A DNA stretch of 8,674 bases from an uncultured Porphyromonadaceae bacterium (GTDB lineage Bacteria > Bacteroidota > Bacteroidia > Bacteroidales > Muribaculaceae). Both the position numbers and the translations under genes were made by a program. Each line of letters starts with the position of its first letter. Positions within the stretch are counted from its first letter, which is position 1. The stretch lies in contig CALJBF010000157.1 of NCBI GenBank assembly GCA_938027385.1, positions 1 through 8,674 of the forward strand, read 5' to 3'. The notes beneath the pieces were generated by a model that searched no databases, was not told the origin of the DNA, and was given only the letters and a program-made list of their open reading frames with translations. Shown here piece after piece: positions 1 through 7,438 of the stretch.

Positions 1-1571
1 GCAACAACCTGATAGATGTAAAGGTGAATGACGGCTCCGGATTCCGGACTGTAAAGAGTCTTGTTACCGGCGGTGACGCCACCGGCTGGGCCGAGGTGAT
101 GGTTCCCCTCGGTGCATACGCCGGAAAGACAGTGCAGATAGCGTTTAATACCCGAACCGTGGATTATTCGTATGTGGTTGTCGACAATATTTCTGTGGCT
201 GATCTCAAGGTTCACGATCTGGCCGTGTCAGGCGTCAGTGTTCCGGCAAGGATGCACGCCGGCCGTGAGGAAGTGATTTCCGTCAGGGTCGAAAACCGCG
301 GAATCGCCGACGCCGAAGGCTATGTGGTGGAACTCTATTGCAACGATGTGCCCGTGCAAGAAATTGCAGGTCCCGCACTTGCTGCGGGAGCCGGGGCTGA
401 AGTGAGACTTGTCGTGACTCCTCCCGTTACGGCGCCGCGTACCCTCAGATATCATGCTGTGATCAGTTATGATGCAGAGGAATATCCTGACGACAATGTC
501 AGCGCGGTGCGCACAGCCTCACTGGTACTTCCGCCATATCCCGCCGTGGATGACCTCACGGCATCCAGCCGCTCGGGAGAGGTAAGTCTTGAATGGAGTG
601 CTCCCGATACCGAAAACACCCTGTTCAGTAGTGTCACTGACGATTTCGAGGGCTACAGCCAGTTTGTGAGAGATACCGCAGGCAAATGGTCGTTTATCGA
701 CGGCGACGGCAGCTATACGCACGGATTCGGCGACGCGTTGGTGTTCCCCGGCATGGAGATGCCGATGGCCTATACCGTATTCAACAATTCCGGCATAACC
801 ACGACCAACATGTTCGAGGCCCATCCGGGGCATCAATACATGGCCTCGTTCGCGGCCACAAGCGGTCAGAATGATGACTGGATGATCTCGCCGGAACTGA
901 AAGGTGTAAGGCAGTCAGTCACTTTCTGGGCAAAGACATATGCCGGAAATTATGGTAATGAGGAATTCGAGTTCCTGTACTCTACATCCGGGAAGGATCG
1001 CGGCGATTTCGTGAAGATCGGCGAAGACCACAATGTTCCGGTAGAATGGACCGAATATGAATATTCATTACCCGAGGGAGCGCGTTATTTCGCCATCCGT
1101 TGTGTGTCGCGCAATCGTTTCATCTTCTTTGTCGATGACGTGACATACATCCCTGCCGGAGCATCGCCTGTAGCACTCGAGATTCTGGGATATAATGTAT
1201 ATCGCGACGGCACACGGCTTAACGACGACCTCCTGACGGCTCCCGGATATGTTGACCGTGATCCTGCCGGGGCATCGTGTGTCTATGGTGTATCAACGGT
1301 CTATGATGCAGGTGAGTCAGCCCTGTCAAATCTTGTCACTGTCTCCGTGGGGCTTGATGATGTCGGTGACGCGTCGGTGCCGGTGATAACGGCAGAAACA
1401 GGCAACATCATCGTGACCGGCGCCACAGATCAGACTGTGACCGTGCACGATATGTCGGGGCGTCTGCTCAGCCATAATCCCAAGGCGCCCGCGTGTCTCT
1501 GCATTCCGATGACGCCGGGTGTCTATGTGGTCAGCGCAGGCGGCACGGTGGCCAGGATTCTTGTAAGATAA
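1..1571 (+). CDS. C-terminal part of a secreted multidomain protein with a T9SS sorting tail (5' end outside window)
   Basis: The reading frame is open to the left edge (first full codon at nt 3), so the GTG at 24 is internal and the true start lies upstream. Counting residues from nt 3, the visible order is: end of a jelly-roll module (about 1-67, ending VVVDNISV); a CARDB-like Ig-fold domain (about 71-171); the first strands of a fibronectin III domain (about 178-206, VSLEWSAP); an inserted choice-of-anchor J / cleaved-adhesin-type jelly roll (about 208-383, with DDWMISP and FFVDDVTY); the rest of the FN3 (about 393-450, LGYNVYRDG and GESALSN); and a C-terminal domain (about 455-522) ending PGVYVVSAGG...ARILVR. 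That ending is typical of T9SS type A sorting tails, which in this phylum direct export across the outer membrane and surface attachment. These modules often follow a peptidase or adhesin, but no catalytic domain is visible here, so the function is unknown. Domain classes are recognised by eye; secretion by T9SS is likely. Confidence 0.85.
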   Translation, partial: NNLIDVKVNDGSGFRTVKSLVTGGDATGWAEVMVPLGAYAGKTVQIAFNTRTVDYSYVVVDNISVADLKVHDLAVSGVSVPARMHAGREEVISVRVENRGIADAEGYVVELYCNDVPVQEIAGPALAAGAGAEVRLVVTPPVTAPRTLRYHAVISYDAEEYPDDNVSAVRTASLVLPPYPAVDDLTASSRSGEVSLEWSAPDTENTLFSSVTDDFEGYSQFVRDTAGKWSFIDGDGSYTHGFGDALVFPGMEMPMAYTVFNNSGITTTNMFEAHPGHQYMASFAATSGQNDDWMISPELKGVRQSVTFWAKTYAGNYGNEEFEFLYSTSGKDRGDFVKIGEDHNVPVEWTEYEYSLPEGARYFAIRCVSRNRFIFFVDDVTYIPAGASPVALEILGYNVYRDGTRLNDDLLTAPGYVDRDPAGASCVYGVSTVYDAGESALSNLVTVSVGLDDVGDASVPVITAETGNIIVTGATDQTVTVHDMSGRLLSHNPKAPACLCIPMTPGVYVVSAGGTVARILVR

Positions 1572-1584
1572 TCGGGCTGTTCAA

Positions 1585-1606
1585 AAATATCAGCTGAAAT
1601 ATCAGC
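1585..1606. repeat. 10-bp direct repeat, period 12
   Basis: AAATATCAGC occurs at 1585-1594 and again at 1597-1606. The second copy runs into the left arm of the adjacent hairpin. Read on the - strand, this A/T-rich stretch becomes a T-rich tail just after the hairpin. No function is known; it may simply be part of the terminator region. Confidence 0.5.
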
Positions 1607-1639
1607 GCCCCGGAATGTCTGTAAGGCATTCCGGGGCGC
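1605..1639. terminator. Strong hairpin between convergent genes, probable bidirectional terminator
   Basis: GCGCCCCGGAATG (1605-1617) pairs perfectly over 13 bp with CATTCCGGGGCGC (1627-1639) around a 9-nt loop. It lies between the stop of the secreted-protein gene (1571) and the stop of the convergent membrane-protein gene (1713), where a shared terminator is expected. There is no T-run on the + side. On the - side the stem is followed by a T-rich stretch containing TTTTT (complement of 1583-1587), so the classic intrinsic form fits the - strand transcript better. The stem is seen directly; its role is inferred. Confidence 0.75.
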
Positions 1640-1712
1640 CGTCGTCTGTGTCACTGCCGCATAGGCAATGTCTATATGTTTTCAGTTGTCAGTCGGTTTT
1701 GCGGCAAGGGGG

Positions 1713-2279
1713 TTATTCCTCTTCGATGACAGAGGCACCCGGTTTCATGTCGTATGAGGTCATGGCGATGGTGAAACCCCAGTAGATGAACGACAGGGCG
1801 GTCAGGAACGATACCATCCATTCGTTCTGCCAGTACGATGCCTCAAGGAAGAAGAAACCGATGATCATCAGGAAGATGCCGTTGAGCAGGTAGAGCCACC
1901 AGTAGCGGTTGCGGCGCGTCGACACCGAGGCGATGATTGAGGCGATGCCCCAGAAGATGAACACGATGGCGAGGAAGTAGGGGAATACTATCTCAGAGAG
2001 CAGGACGGATCTTACGAGGCAGAAACCTACGAACAGGTCAATCACGCCTCCGGCAATCCACCATCCCCATCCGCGTGGTCTGTTGATGCCGGCAGCGGCG
2101 CAAAGCTGTACGATGCCGACCAGTACCAACAGCCAGCCGAAAATCTGTGATGCAACGGCAAACCCGATTACCGGCCAGAACCAGTAGCAGAATCCGCCGA
2201 TTACAAAGAGTATCCCCACGACGAGCAGTACCCACCAGTAACGGGACTGTCCCCAGAAGTTTAACGATAAAGCTTTCAT
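1713..2279 (-). CDS. HdeD/DUF308-family six-helix membrane protein
   Basis: A 188-residue, very hydrophobic and tryptophan-rich protein with six predicted membrane helices at about 15-34, 38-62, 71-91, 97-119, 126-146 and 152-174. They form three helix pairs separated by short charged turns (NRPRGWGWW, STRRNRYWW), the layout of the HdeD/DUF308 family. The name comes from E. coli HdeD, an inner-membrane protein linked to acid resistance at high cell density; most Bacteroidota members have no established function, so a stress role is only inferred. The tail GASVIEEE is acidic and probably cytoplasmic. The ATG at 2279 fits because helix 1 follows a short polar N-terminus; no Shine-Dalgarno is visible. 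The gene stands alone, convergent with the secreted-protein gene and divergent from mutS2. The call as a six-helix membrane protein is firm; the family assignment is likely. Confidence 0.82.
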   Translation of the reverse strand: MKALSLNFWGQSRYWWVLLVVGILFVIGGFCYWFWPVIGFAVASQIFGWLLVLVGIVQLCAAAGINRPRGWGWWIAGGVIDLFVGFCLVRSVLLSEIVFPYFLAIVFIFWGIASIIASVSTRRNRYWWLYLLNGIFLMIIGFFFLEASYWQNEWMVSFLTALSFIYWGFTIAMTSYDMKPGASVIEEE

Positions 2280-2391
2280 GACTTATGTATTTAATAGTTG
2301 ATTTTACGTGTCGTTTTCATATCCGGCGTTATCGGGTCACGGTCCTTACCGTCGGTTTGATATTATAACACACCGTTTATAAAAATAGTTG

Positions 2392-2409
2392 CAAAAATTT
2401 AAATTTTTG
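2392..2409. repeat. 18-bp perfect A/T-rich palindrome in the divergent intergenic region
   Basis: CAAAAATTTAAATTTTTG is its own reverse complement. Its right end supplies the TTTG that serves as the -33 element of the mutS2 promoter, and its left end offers the same TTTG on the - strand toward the membrane-protein gene. It could be an operator, a DNA-bending A-tract site or a chance product of A/T-rich promoter DNA. The palindrome is certain; the role is unknown. Confidence 0.6.
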
Positions 2410-2437
2410 GTTATAGCGTGAAAAATCGGTAAATTTG
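2406..2437 (+). promoter_or_regulatory. Bacteroides-type promoter for mutS2
   Basis: TTTG (2406-2409) and TAAATTTG (2430-2437, followed by C) match the Bacteroides sigma-ABfr consensus of -33 TTTG and -7 TAnnTTTG, with a 20-bp spacer. Transcription would begin near 2443-2446, giving a leader of about 80 nt before the mutS2 start. The DNA around it is A/T-rich compared with the GC-rich genes. The consensus match is complete; use in vivo is inferred. Confidence 0.75.
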
Positions 2438-2447
2438 CAGGTTCTAT

Positions 2448-2524
2448 ATGTAGCCCACGATGGGGCCGAATATCAGGATCTGACCGGTTAATGTAAAATA
2501 ATTTTGAACAGTTACTTACCAATG
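2448..2524 (+). other. mutS2 leader with four AUGs, each soon stopped
   Basis: Between the predicted transcription start and the mutS2 GTG there are four ATG triplets. Those at 2448 (ATG TAG), 2491 (ATG TAA) and 2522 (ATG TGA) are each followed at once by a stop. The one at 2460 opens a seven-codon frame (MGPNIRI) ending at 2483. The ATG at 2491 is in the mutS2 frame. None can encode a useful protein; any effect on translation is speculative. Confidence 0.45.
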
Positions 2525-4974
2525 TGATATATCCCGACAGTTTTGAACGCAAGATAGGGTTTGACGCCGTGAGGCAACGGCTTGACCGGCTTTGCCTTAC
2601 CGGTTCGGGCCGCGAACACGTGAACGCCATGGCGTTCATGACCGGTTTCGATGCCGTGAGCCGCGCTGTCGGCGCCACTGCCGAGATGCTTGCCATACTT
2701 GGCGGCGACACCGATTTTCCGCTTGGCGGCCTGCATGACATCTCGGCACCCGTAAAGCGTTCGCTTGTCAGCGGTGCCGTGGTATCGGCCGAAGAGTTCC
2801 GCGCCATTCGCCGCACCATAGCCACCATAGGCGAGGCCGTGGCGTTTCTTGCCGCCTCGCGCGATGATGACGGGACCACGCCGTATCCTATACTGTGTGA
2901 CGAGGGGCGCGACCTTGAGGCGTTTCCGGTGCTGGCACGCGAGATTGACCGCGTGGTCGACGCCGGGGGCAACGTGCTTGATACCGCTTCGCCGCAACTG
3001 GCGAAGATCAGGTCTGAACTGGCACGTGTCAGCGCCACCGTAAACAGCATATTGCGCCGCGTCATGAGCCGTGCCGTCTCGGAAGGATACCTCGACAGCG
3101 ACGCCACCCCGGCCGTGCGCGACGGGCGCCTGGTGGTGCCGGTGTCGCCGATGAACAAACGGCGCATCCCCGGTATCGTGCATGATGAGTCTGCCTCGGG
3201 AAAGACATATTTCATCGAGCCCGCCGAGGTTGTCGAGGTAAACAACCGTGTGCGTGAACTCGAACTTGACGAACGCCGCGAGATTGCCCGCATCCTGGCC
3301 GAACTCACGGCAGTCCTGGGCACATACGCCACTCCGCTCATGGCAAGCGCCACGAAGATGGGGTGGTTCGATTTCGTGCACGCCAAAGCGCGCTATGCCC
3401 GCGAGACCGACGCCGTCATGCCGCACCTCGCCCCGGCTCCCGAGCTTGAATGGTACCGTGCGGTGCATCCGGTTCTGCTTGAGTCGCTGCGGCAGCGCAA
3501 CCTCTCGGTGGTGCCGCTTGACATAACCCTATCGGCTGAAAACCGCATACTGGTGATCTCAGGTCCCAATGCCGGCGGCAAGTCTGTAACGCTCAAGACC
3601 GTGGGCATAGTGCAGTACATGCTGCAGTGCGGACTCATCCCCACCGTGGCCGAGAACTCGCACATGGGCATATTCGGTGACATCTTCGTCGACATAGGCG
3701 ATGACCAGTCGATTGAGAACGATTTGTCGACCTACAGCTCGCATCTGGCCAACATGCGCCGGTTCGTCACATCGGGGCGCGACACATCGCTGATGCTTAT
3801 CGACGAGTTCGGCGGCGGTACAGACCCGCAGATGGGCGGCGCTATCGCCCAGGCCATTCTCGGCGAGCTGAACGCCCGGGGGATGTGGGGCATCATAACC
3901 ACACATTACCATAATCTGAAACAGTTCGCCTCAGAGACCCCGGGCCTTATCAACGGGTCGATGCTTTACGACAGGCAGAAAATGCAGCCGCTGTTCAGGC
4001 TGTCGATCGGTACGCCCGGCAGCAGTTTCGCTCTTGAAATCGCCCGCAAGGCGGGTCTGCCCGGAACCATCATCGACCGCGCCGAGGAACTGGTGGGCAG
4101 CGAATATGTGAGCCTCGACAAATATCTGCTCGACATAGCGCGCGACCGCCGGTACTGGGAGAACAAACGTCAGGCAATCAAGCTGAAAGAGCGTAAAATC
4201 GAGGCGACACTACAGCGCTATGAGGCTGATGCCGACAATCTTCGGCAACACCGCCGCGAGATACTTGCCGAGGCAAAAGAGGAGGCCCGCAAGGTACTCG
4301 AAGGGTCTAACGCCTCGATAGAACGCGCAATCCGCGAGATCCGCGAGGCGCAGGCCGACAAGGAGCGTACACGCGAGGCCCGGCGCCAGCTCGACGCCGA
4401 GAAAAAGGCACTCATGACCGACAAACCGTCGGAAAACGCCCTTTTGCGCCGTGCGCCCAAGACGAAGAAAAACCGGGAAAAGACTGAACCGGCGGCCGCC
4501 GACACGCGCCCGCTTGCCGTGGGCGACAATGTGCTGCTTGACGGTGCCGGCACTCCCGGCAAAATCCTTGAGATTTCAGGCAAACAGGCCACGGTGGCTT
4601 TCGGCATGCTTAAAACCCAGGTAAAACTCAACCGCCTTAAACGCACGATGAAATCGCCCCCCGGACTGCGGCAGGGCGGACTCGCCACTACCCCTACGAC
4701 TGTGGTCAGCACTGGCTCTTCGGCTCTCGACTTCTCGACACAGCTTGACGTGCGCGGCATGAGGGCCGACGAGGCGATACAGGCAGTGACATATTTCATC
4801 GACGACGCCATACGTTATTCGCAACCCACCGTGCGAATCCTGCACGGCACCGGCACCGGCGCTCTCAGGCTTGCCGTGCGGCAGTATCTCGATACGGTCG
4901 GCGGCGTACGCTCGTTCCGCGACGAGGACGTGAGATTCGGCGGGGCCGGAATAACGGTAGTCACACTCGATTGA
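2524..4974 (+). CDS. mutS2: MutS2 family ATPase/endonuclease
   Basis: An 816-residue MutS2, close to the usual family length. The N-terminal core/lever region (about 1-330) has no mismatch-recognition domain, as is normal for MutS2. The ABC-type ATPase follows, with Walker A GPNAGGKS (347-354), the STYSSHL segment (402-408), Walker B LMLIDEFGGGTDP (423-435) and TTHYHNLK (459-466). A long charged coiled coil covers about 540-630, then a basic linker, a small beta-rich segment (about 663-707) and a C-terminal Smr domain (about 735-816) with LDVRG (741-745) and HGTGTG (774-779). MutS2 proteins act on branched DNA and suppress recombination in some bacteria; in others they act at collided ribosomes, so the substrate here is open. 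The start is GTG: the conserved-looking MIYPDSFE begins there, a stop lies 30 nt upstream in frame, and no in-frame ATG or TTG lies between. No clear Shine-Dalgarno is present. It is the first gene after the promoter at 2406-2437. Confidence 0.95.
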   Translation: MIYPDSFERKIGFDAVRQRLDRLCLTGSGREHVNAMAFMTGFDAVSRAVGATAEMLAILGGDTDFPLGGLHDISAPVKRSLVSGAVVSAEEFRAIRRTIATIGEAVAFLAASRDDDGTTPYPILCDEGRDLEAFPVLAREIDRVVDAGGNVLDTASPQLAKIRSELARVSATVNSILRRVMSRAVSEGYLDSDATPAVRDGRLVVPVSPMNKRRIPGIVHDESASGKTYFIEPAEVVEVNNRVRELELDERREIARILAELTAVLGTYATPLMASATKMGWFDFVHAKARYARETDAVMPHLAPAPELEWYRAVHPVLLESLRQRNLSVVPLDITLSAENRILVISGPNAGGKSVTLKTVGIVQYMLQCGLIPTVAENSHMGIFGDIFVDIGDDQSIENDLSTYSSHLANMRRFVTSGRDTSLMLIDEFGGGTDPQMGGAIAQAILGELNARGMWGIITTHYHNLKQFASETPGLINGSMLYDRQKMQPLFRLSIGTPGSSFALEIARKAGLPGTIIDRAEELVGSEYVSLDKYLLDIARDRRYWENKRQAIKLKERKIEATLQRYEADADNLRQHRREILAEAKEEARKVLEGSNASIERAIREIREAQADKERTREARRQLDAEKKALMTDKPSENALLRRAPKTKKNREKTEPAAADTRPLAVGDNVLLDGAGTPGKILEISGKQATVAFGMLKTQVKLNRLKRTMKSPPGLRQGGLATTPTTVVSTGSSALDFSTQLDVRGMRADEAIQAVTYFIDDAIRYSQPTVRILHGTGTGALRLAVRQYLDTVGGVRSFRDEDVRFGGAGITVVTLD

Positions 4975-5019
4975 CACTCTGCCTCTCTCTCCGTTAAACA
5001 CTCTCTCGATCAGTTGTTA

Positions 5020-5044
5020 AAGAATACATGTTGAAGAATACATG
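5020..5044 (+). repeat. Tandem duplication over the feoAB start
   Basis: AAGAATACATG occurs at 5020-5030 and 5034-5044, a period of 14 nt. The second copy ends with the feoAB start codon, and the first holds an extra ATG at 5028 in another frame because 14 is not a multiple of three. It looks like a recent short duplication of the translation initiation region. Confidence 0.7.
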
Positions 5045-5045
5045 A
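5028..5045 (+). other. Possible five-codon upstream ORF overlapping the feoAB start
   Basis: ATG at 5028 opens MLKNT and stops at TGA 5043-5045, which overlaps the feoAB start codon (5042-5044) as ATGA. Such overlaps can couple translation of two frames. The ORF seems to be a by-product of the 14-nt duplication, and nothing else suggests the peptide has a function. Confidence 0.3.
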
Positions 5046-7396
5046 GACTTTCGGATCTGAACGGCGGCCAGACCGCCGTGATAGTCAAGATACTTGGTCA
5101 CGGTGCGTTCCGCAAGCGCGTGATGGAGATGGGGTTTGTGAAGGGACGCGAAATCACTTCGGTGCTGTCGGCTCCGTTGCGCGACCCTGTGAAATACCGC
5201 ATAATGGATTATGAGGTGTCGCTCAGACGCAGTGAGGCCCGCATGATCGAGGTGGTGCCCCTCGACGAATATGAACGCCACCGCCCCGAGTTCAAGGGGA
5301 CGGTCGATGCCGACGACTCGCGCCGCGACACCGCGCCGCGTATCCACCCGCTCAACGCCATAAACGTGGCGCTGATCGGCAACCCCAACTGCGGCAAGAC
5401 ATCGCTGTTCAACATCGCATCGGGCGCACAGGAGCATGTGGGGAACTATTCGGGAGTCACTGTCGACTCCAAGACCGGCTCGTTCGACTACAAGGGATAC
5501 CGGTTCAATATCGTCGATCTCCCCGGCACCTATTCGCTCTCGGCATACTCGCCAGAGGAGCGGTATGTGCGCAAATACCTGAAGGATAACAATCCCGATG
5601 TGATCATCAACGTTGTCGACGCGTCTAACCTCGAGCGTAATCTTTATCTGACCACCGAGCTTATCGACATGGATCATTCCATGGTCATCGCGCTCAATAT
5701 GTACGACGAACTGCGCCGCTCGGGTGCTAAACTCGATTACAAGGCGCTGGGCCGGATGATCGGTGTGCCTATCGTGCCCACGGTCAGTCGCACGGGCGAG
5801 GGAATAGACCGCCTTTTCGATACGGTGATAGATGTGGTCGAACGCCGTCACAAAGATGTGCGTCACGTTCATGTATCGCTCGACAACGACCTTGAGGAAT
5901 CTCTTACCGAGATCAAGGATGCCGTGAAACGTGACAAGTCGGTCGACCAGCACTTCTGTCCGCGTTATATCGGCCTTAAATTGCTTGAACATGACCCCGA
6001 CATCGACGCGCTGGTGAAGGCGTCGGCTACCGGCGACAGTATCCTGGCCATGCGTGACCGCGCGGTCGAGAACCTGCACAGGCTCCACCCCGAGCAGGAG
6101 GTGTCAGACATGATTGCCGACGACAAATACGGTTTTATCGCCGGCGCCCTTGCCGAGACAATGGTGAAGGGGGAGCAGCAGCAGGCCGACGCCACACGCA
6201 CCATCGACGCGCTGGTAACCAACCGCCTGTTTGGATTCCCGCTGTTCCTGTTGGTGATGCTGTTCATATTCTGGGCCACTTTCTATGTGGGGCAGTATCC
6301 GGCCGACTGGATCGAGGCCGGGGTTGACTGGCTTGCCGGAATGGTGAACACCCACATGCCGGCCGGCCCCCTCAAAGACCTGCTTGCCAACGGTGTGATC
6401 GGCGGGGTGGGGGGCGTCATAGTCTTCCTGCCCAACATCCTGATACTGTTCTTCTTCATCTCTTTCATGGAGGATTCAGGATACATGGCGCGTGCCGCGT
6501 TCATCATGGACCGACTCATGCACCATATCGGCCTGCACGGCAAGTCGTTTATTCCGCTGGTGATGGGTTTCGGCTGCAACGTGCCGGCCGTAATGGCGTC
6601 GCGTGCCATCGAGAGCCGTTCGTCACGCATCATCACCATACTCATCACGCCGTTCATGTCATGCTCGGCGCGGTTGCCGATATATGTACTGCTAATCGGC
6701 ACATTCTTCTCGGCTCATGCCGCCATCGTCTTTCTGGCGATGTATCTCCTCGGCGTGGTGGTTGCGATAATTACCGCCAAGATGCTCAGACGCTTTTTCT
6801 TCAAGGCCGACGAGACGCCGTTTGTGATGGAGCTGCCGCCGTACCGTCTCCCGACTCTAAAGACCTCTATGCGCCACATGTGGTGGAAAGGGAAACAGTA
6901 TCTGCAGAAGATGGGCGGCGTAATCCTTGTGGCCTCGATCATTGTCTGGGCGCTTGACTATTTCCCCTTGCAGAAAGGCGACGAACCCCGCGACTCGTAC
7001 CTGCAGACCATCGGCAAGACCGTGAATCCGGTCATGGAACCGCTCGGTTTCACCTGGCGCTCGACAGTAGCGGCGGTTGCCGGTGTGCCGGCCAAAGAGA
7101 TTGTGGTGTCGACCCTGGGAGTCCTCTATACTGGATCCGACGAGGCTACCGACGCCGACCTGTCGAAAAAACTCACCACCCCGATGCCCGGTGAGAGTCA
7201 CGCCCCGTTCAATCCGGCGTCGGCGCTGAGTTTTATGATTTTCATACTGTTGTATTGCCCCTGTTTCGCTACGGTGGTGGCCATCGTGAAAGAGACCGGT
7301 TCGTGGCGCTACGGCATGTTCAGCGTCATATACAGTACCGTCGTGGCGTGGCTGGTGGCATTTGCGGCTTACCGACTGGCGTTGCCGTTTGTCTAA
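5042..7396 (+). CDS. feoB: FeoAB fusion: ferrous iron transporter with N-terminal FeoA domain
   Basis: A 784-residue inner-membrane Fe(II) importer. Residues 1-75 are a FeoA (SH3-like) domain, fused here rather than encoded separately; fused FeoAB proteins are known in Bacteroidota such as Porphyromonas gingivalis. A charged linker (about 76-105) leads to the G domain: G1 GNPNCGKTS (113-121), a G2 threonine near 140, G3 DLPG (159-162), G4 NMYD (219-222) and G5-like SRTGEG (249-254). A helical GDI-like region follows (about 275-375). The membrane part (393-784) has two Gate/Core-type halves with MEDSGYMARAAF (476-487), GFGCNVPA (509-516), WALDY (636-640) and LYCPCFATV (737-745); the cysteines at 512, 739 and 741 lie in segments linked to iron passage. 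All motifs are intact. ATG 5042 starts directly at the FeoA fold. The 67-nt gap after mutS2 shows neither a promoter match nor a Fur-like palindrome, so readthrough from mutS2 is possible. No small Cys-rich Feo partner follows. Confidence 0.95.
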   Translation: MRLSDLNGGQTAVIVKILGHGAFRKRVMEMGFVKGREITSVLSAPLRDPVKYRIMDYEVSLRRSEARMIEVVPLDEYERHRPEFKGTVDADDSRRDTAPRIHPLNAINVALIGNPNCGKTSLFNIASGAQEHVGNYSGVTVDSKTGSFDYKGYRFNIVDLPGTYSLSAYSPEERYVRKYLKDNNPDVIINVVDASNLERNLYLTTELIDMDHSMVIALNMYDELRRSGAKLDYKALGRMIGVPIVPTVSRTGEGIDRLFDTVIDVVERRHKDVRHVHVSLDNDLEESLTEIKDAVKRDKSVDQHFCPRYIGLKLLEHDPDIDALVKASATGDSILAMRDRAVENLHRLHPEQEVSDMIADDKYGFIAGALAETMVKGEQQQADATRTIDALVTNRLFGFPLFLLVMLFIFWATFYVGQYPADWIEAGVDWLAGMVNTHMPAGPLKDLLANGVIGGVGGVIVFLPNILILFFFISFMEDSGYMARAAFIMDRLMHHIGLHGKSFIPLVMGFGCNVPAVMASRAIESRSSRIITILITPFMSCSARLPIYVLLIGTFFSAHAAIVFLAMYLLGVVVAIITAKMLRRFFFKADETPFVMELPPYRLPTLKTSMRHMWWKGKQYLQKMGGVILVASIIVWALDYFPLQKGDEPRDSYLQTIGKTVNPVMEPLGFTWRSTVAAVAGVPAKEIVVSTLGVLYTGSDEATDADLSKKLTTPMPGESHAPFNPASALSFMIFILLYCPCFATVVAIVKETGSWRYGMFSVIYSTVVAWLVAFAAYRLALPFV

Positions 7397-7419
7397 GTCA
7401 AAATAAAATGCTAACTTTG
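7388..7419 (+). promoter_or_regulatory. Bacteroides-type promoter for dnaN
   Basis: TTTG (7388-7391) and TAACTTTG (7412-7419, followed by C) match the -33/-7 consensus with the same 20-bp spacer as the mutS2 promoter. The -33 element lies inside the last codons of feoAB. Transcription would begin near 7425-7428, so dnaN and the exonuclease can be expressed independently of the iron transporter. Confidence 0.78.
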
Positions 7420-7438
7420 CTTGTCGTGTGCCCGCTTT

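Noticed and set aside
774..779. Residues 774-779 of MutS2 (not nt): HGTGTG in the Smr domain instead of the common HGKGTG
   Set aside because: The Smr motif is generally HGxGxG and tolerates variation at the third position, so this does not suggest an inactive domain.
2339..2352. Small inverted repeat ACGGT-CCTT-ACCGT upstream of the HdeD-like gene
   Set aside because: A 5-bp stem is expected by chance in a region this size, and it has no placement that suggests a terminator or operator.
2361..2410. Promoter for the HdeD-like gene on the - strand
   Set aside because: TATTTTTA (complement of 2380-2387) matches seven of eight consensus -7 positions, but no TTTG lies at the right distance upstream. 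A TATAAT-like string nearby has unsuitable spacing. No promoter can be assigned.
2346..3386. Long open frame on the - strand opposite the start of mutS2 (346 codons)
   Set aside because: It overlaps the clear MutS2 coding frame. Its product is a low-complexity run rich in Ser, Arg and Thr with no recognisable domain. GC-biased codon use in mutS2 produces such antisense frames.
4994..6088. Long open frame on the - strand opposite feoAB (364 codons)
   Set aside because: It lies antisense to the FeoA and G-domain coding sequence, whose motifs are all intact. The antisense product is rich in His, Arg and Val and resembles no family.
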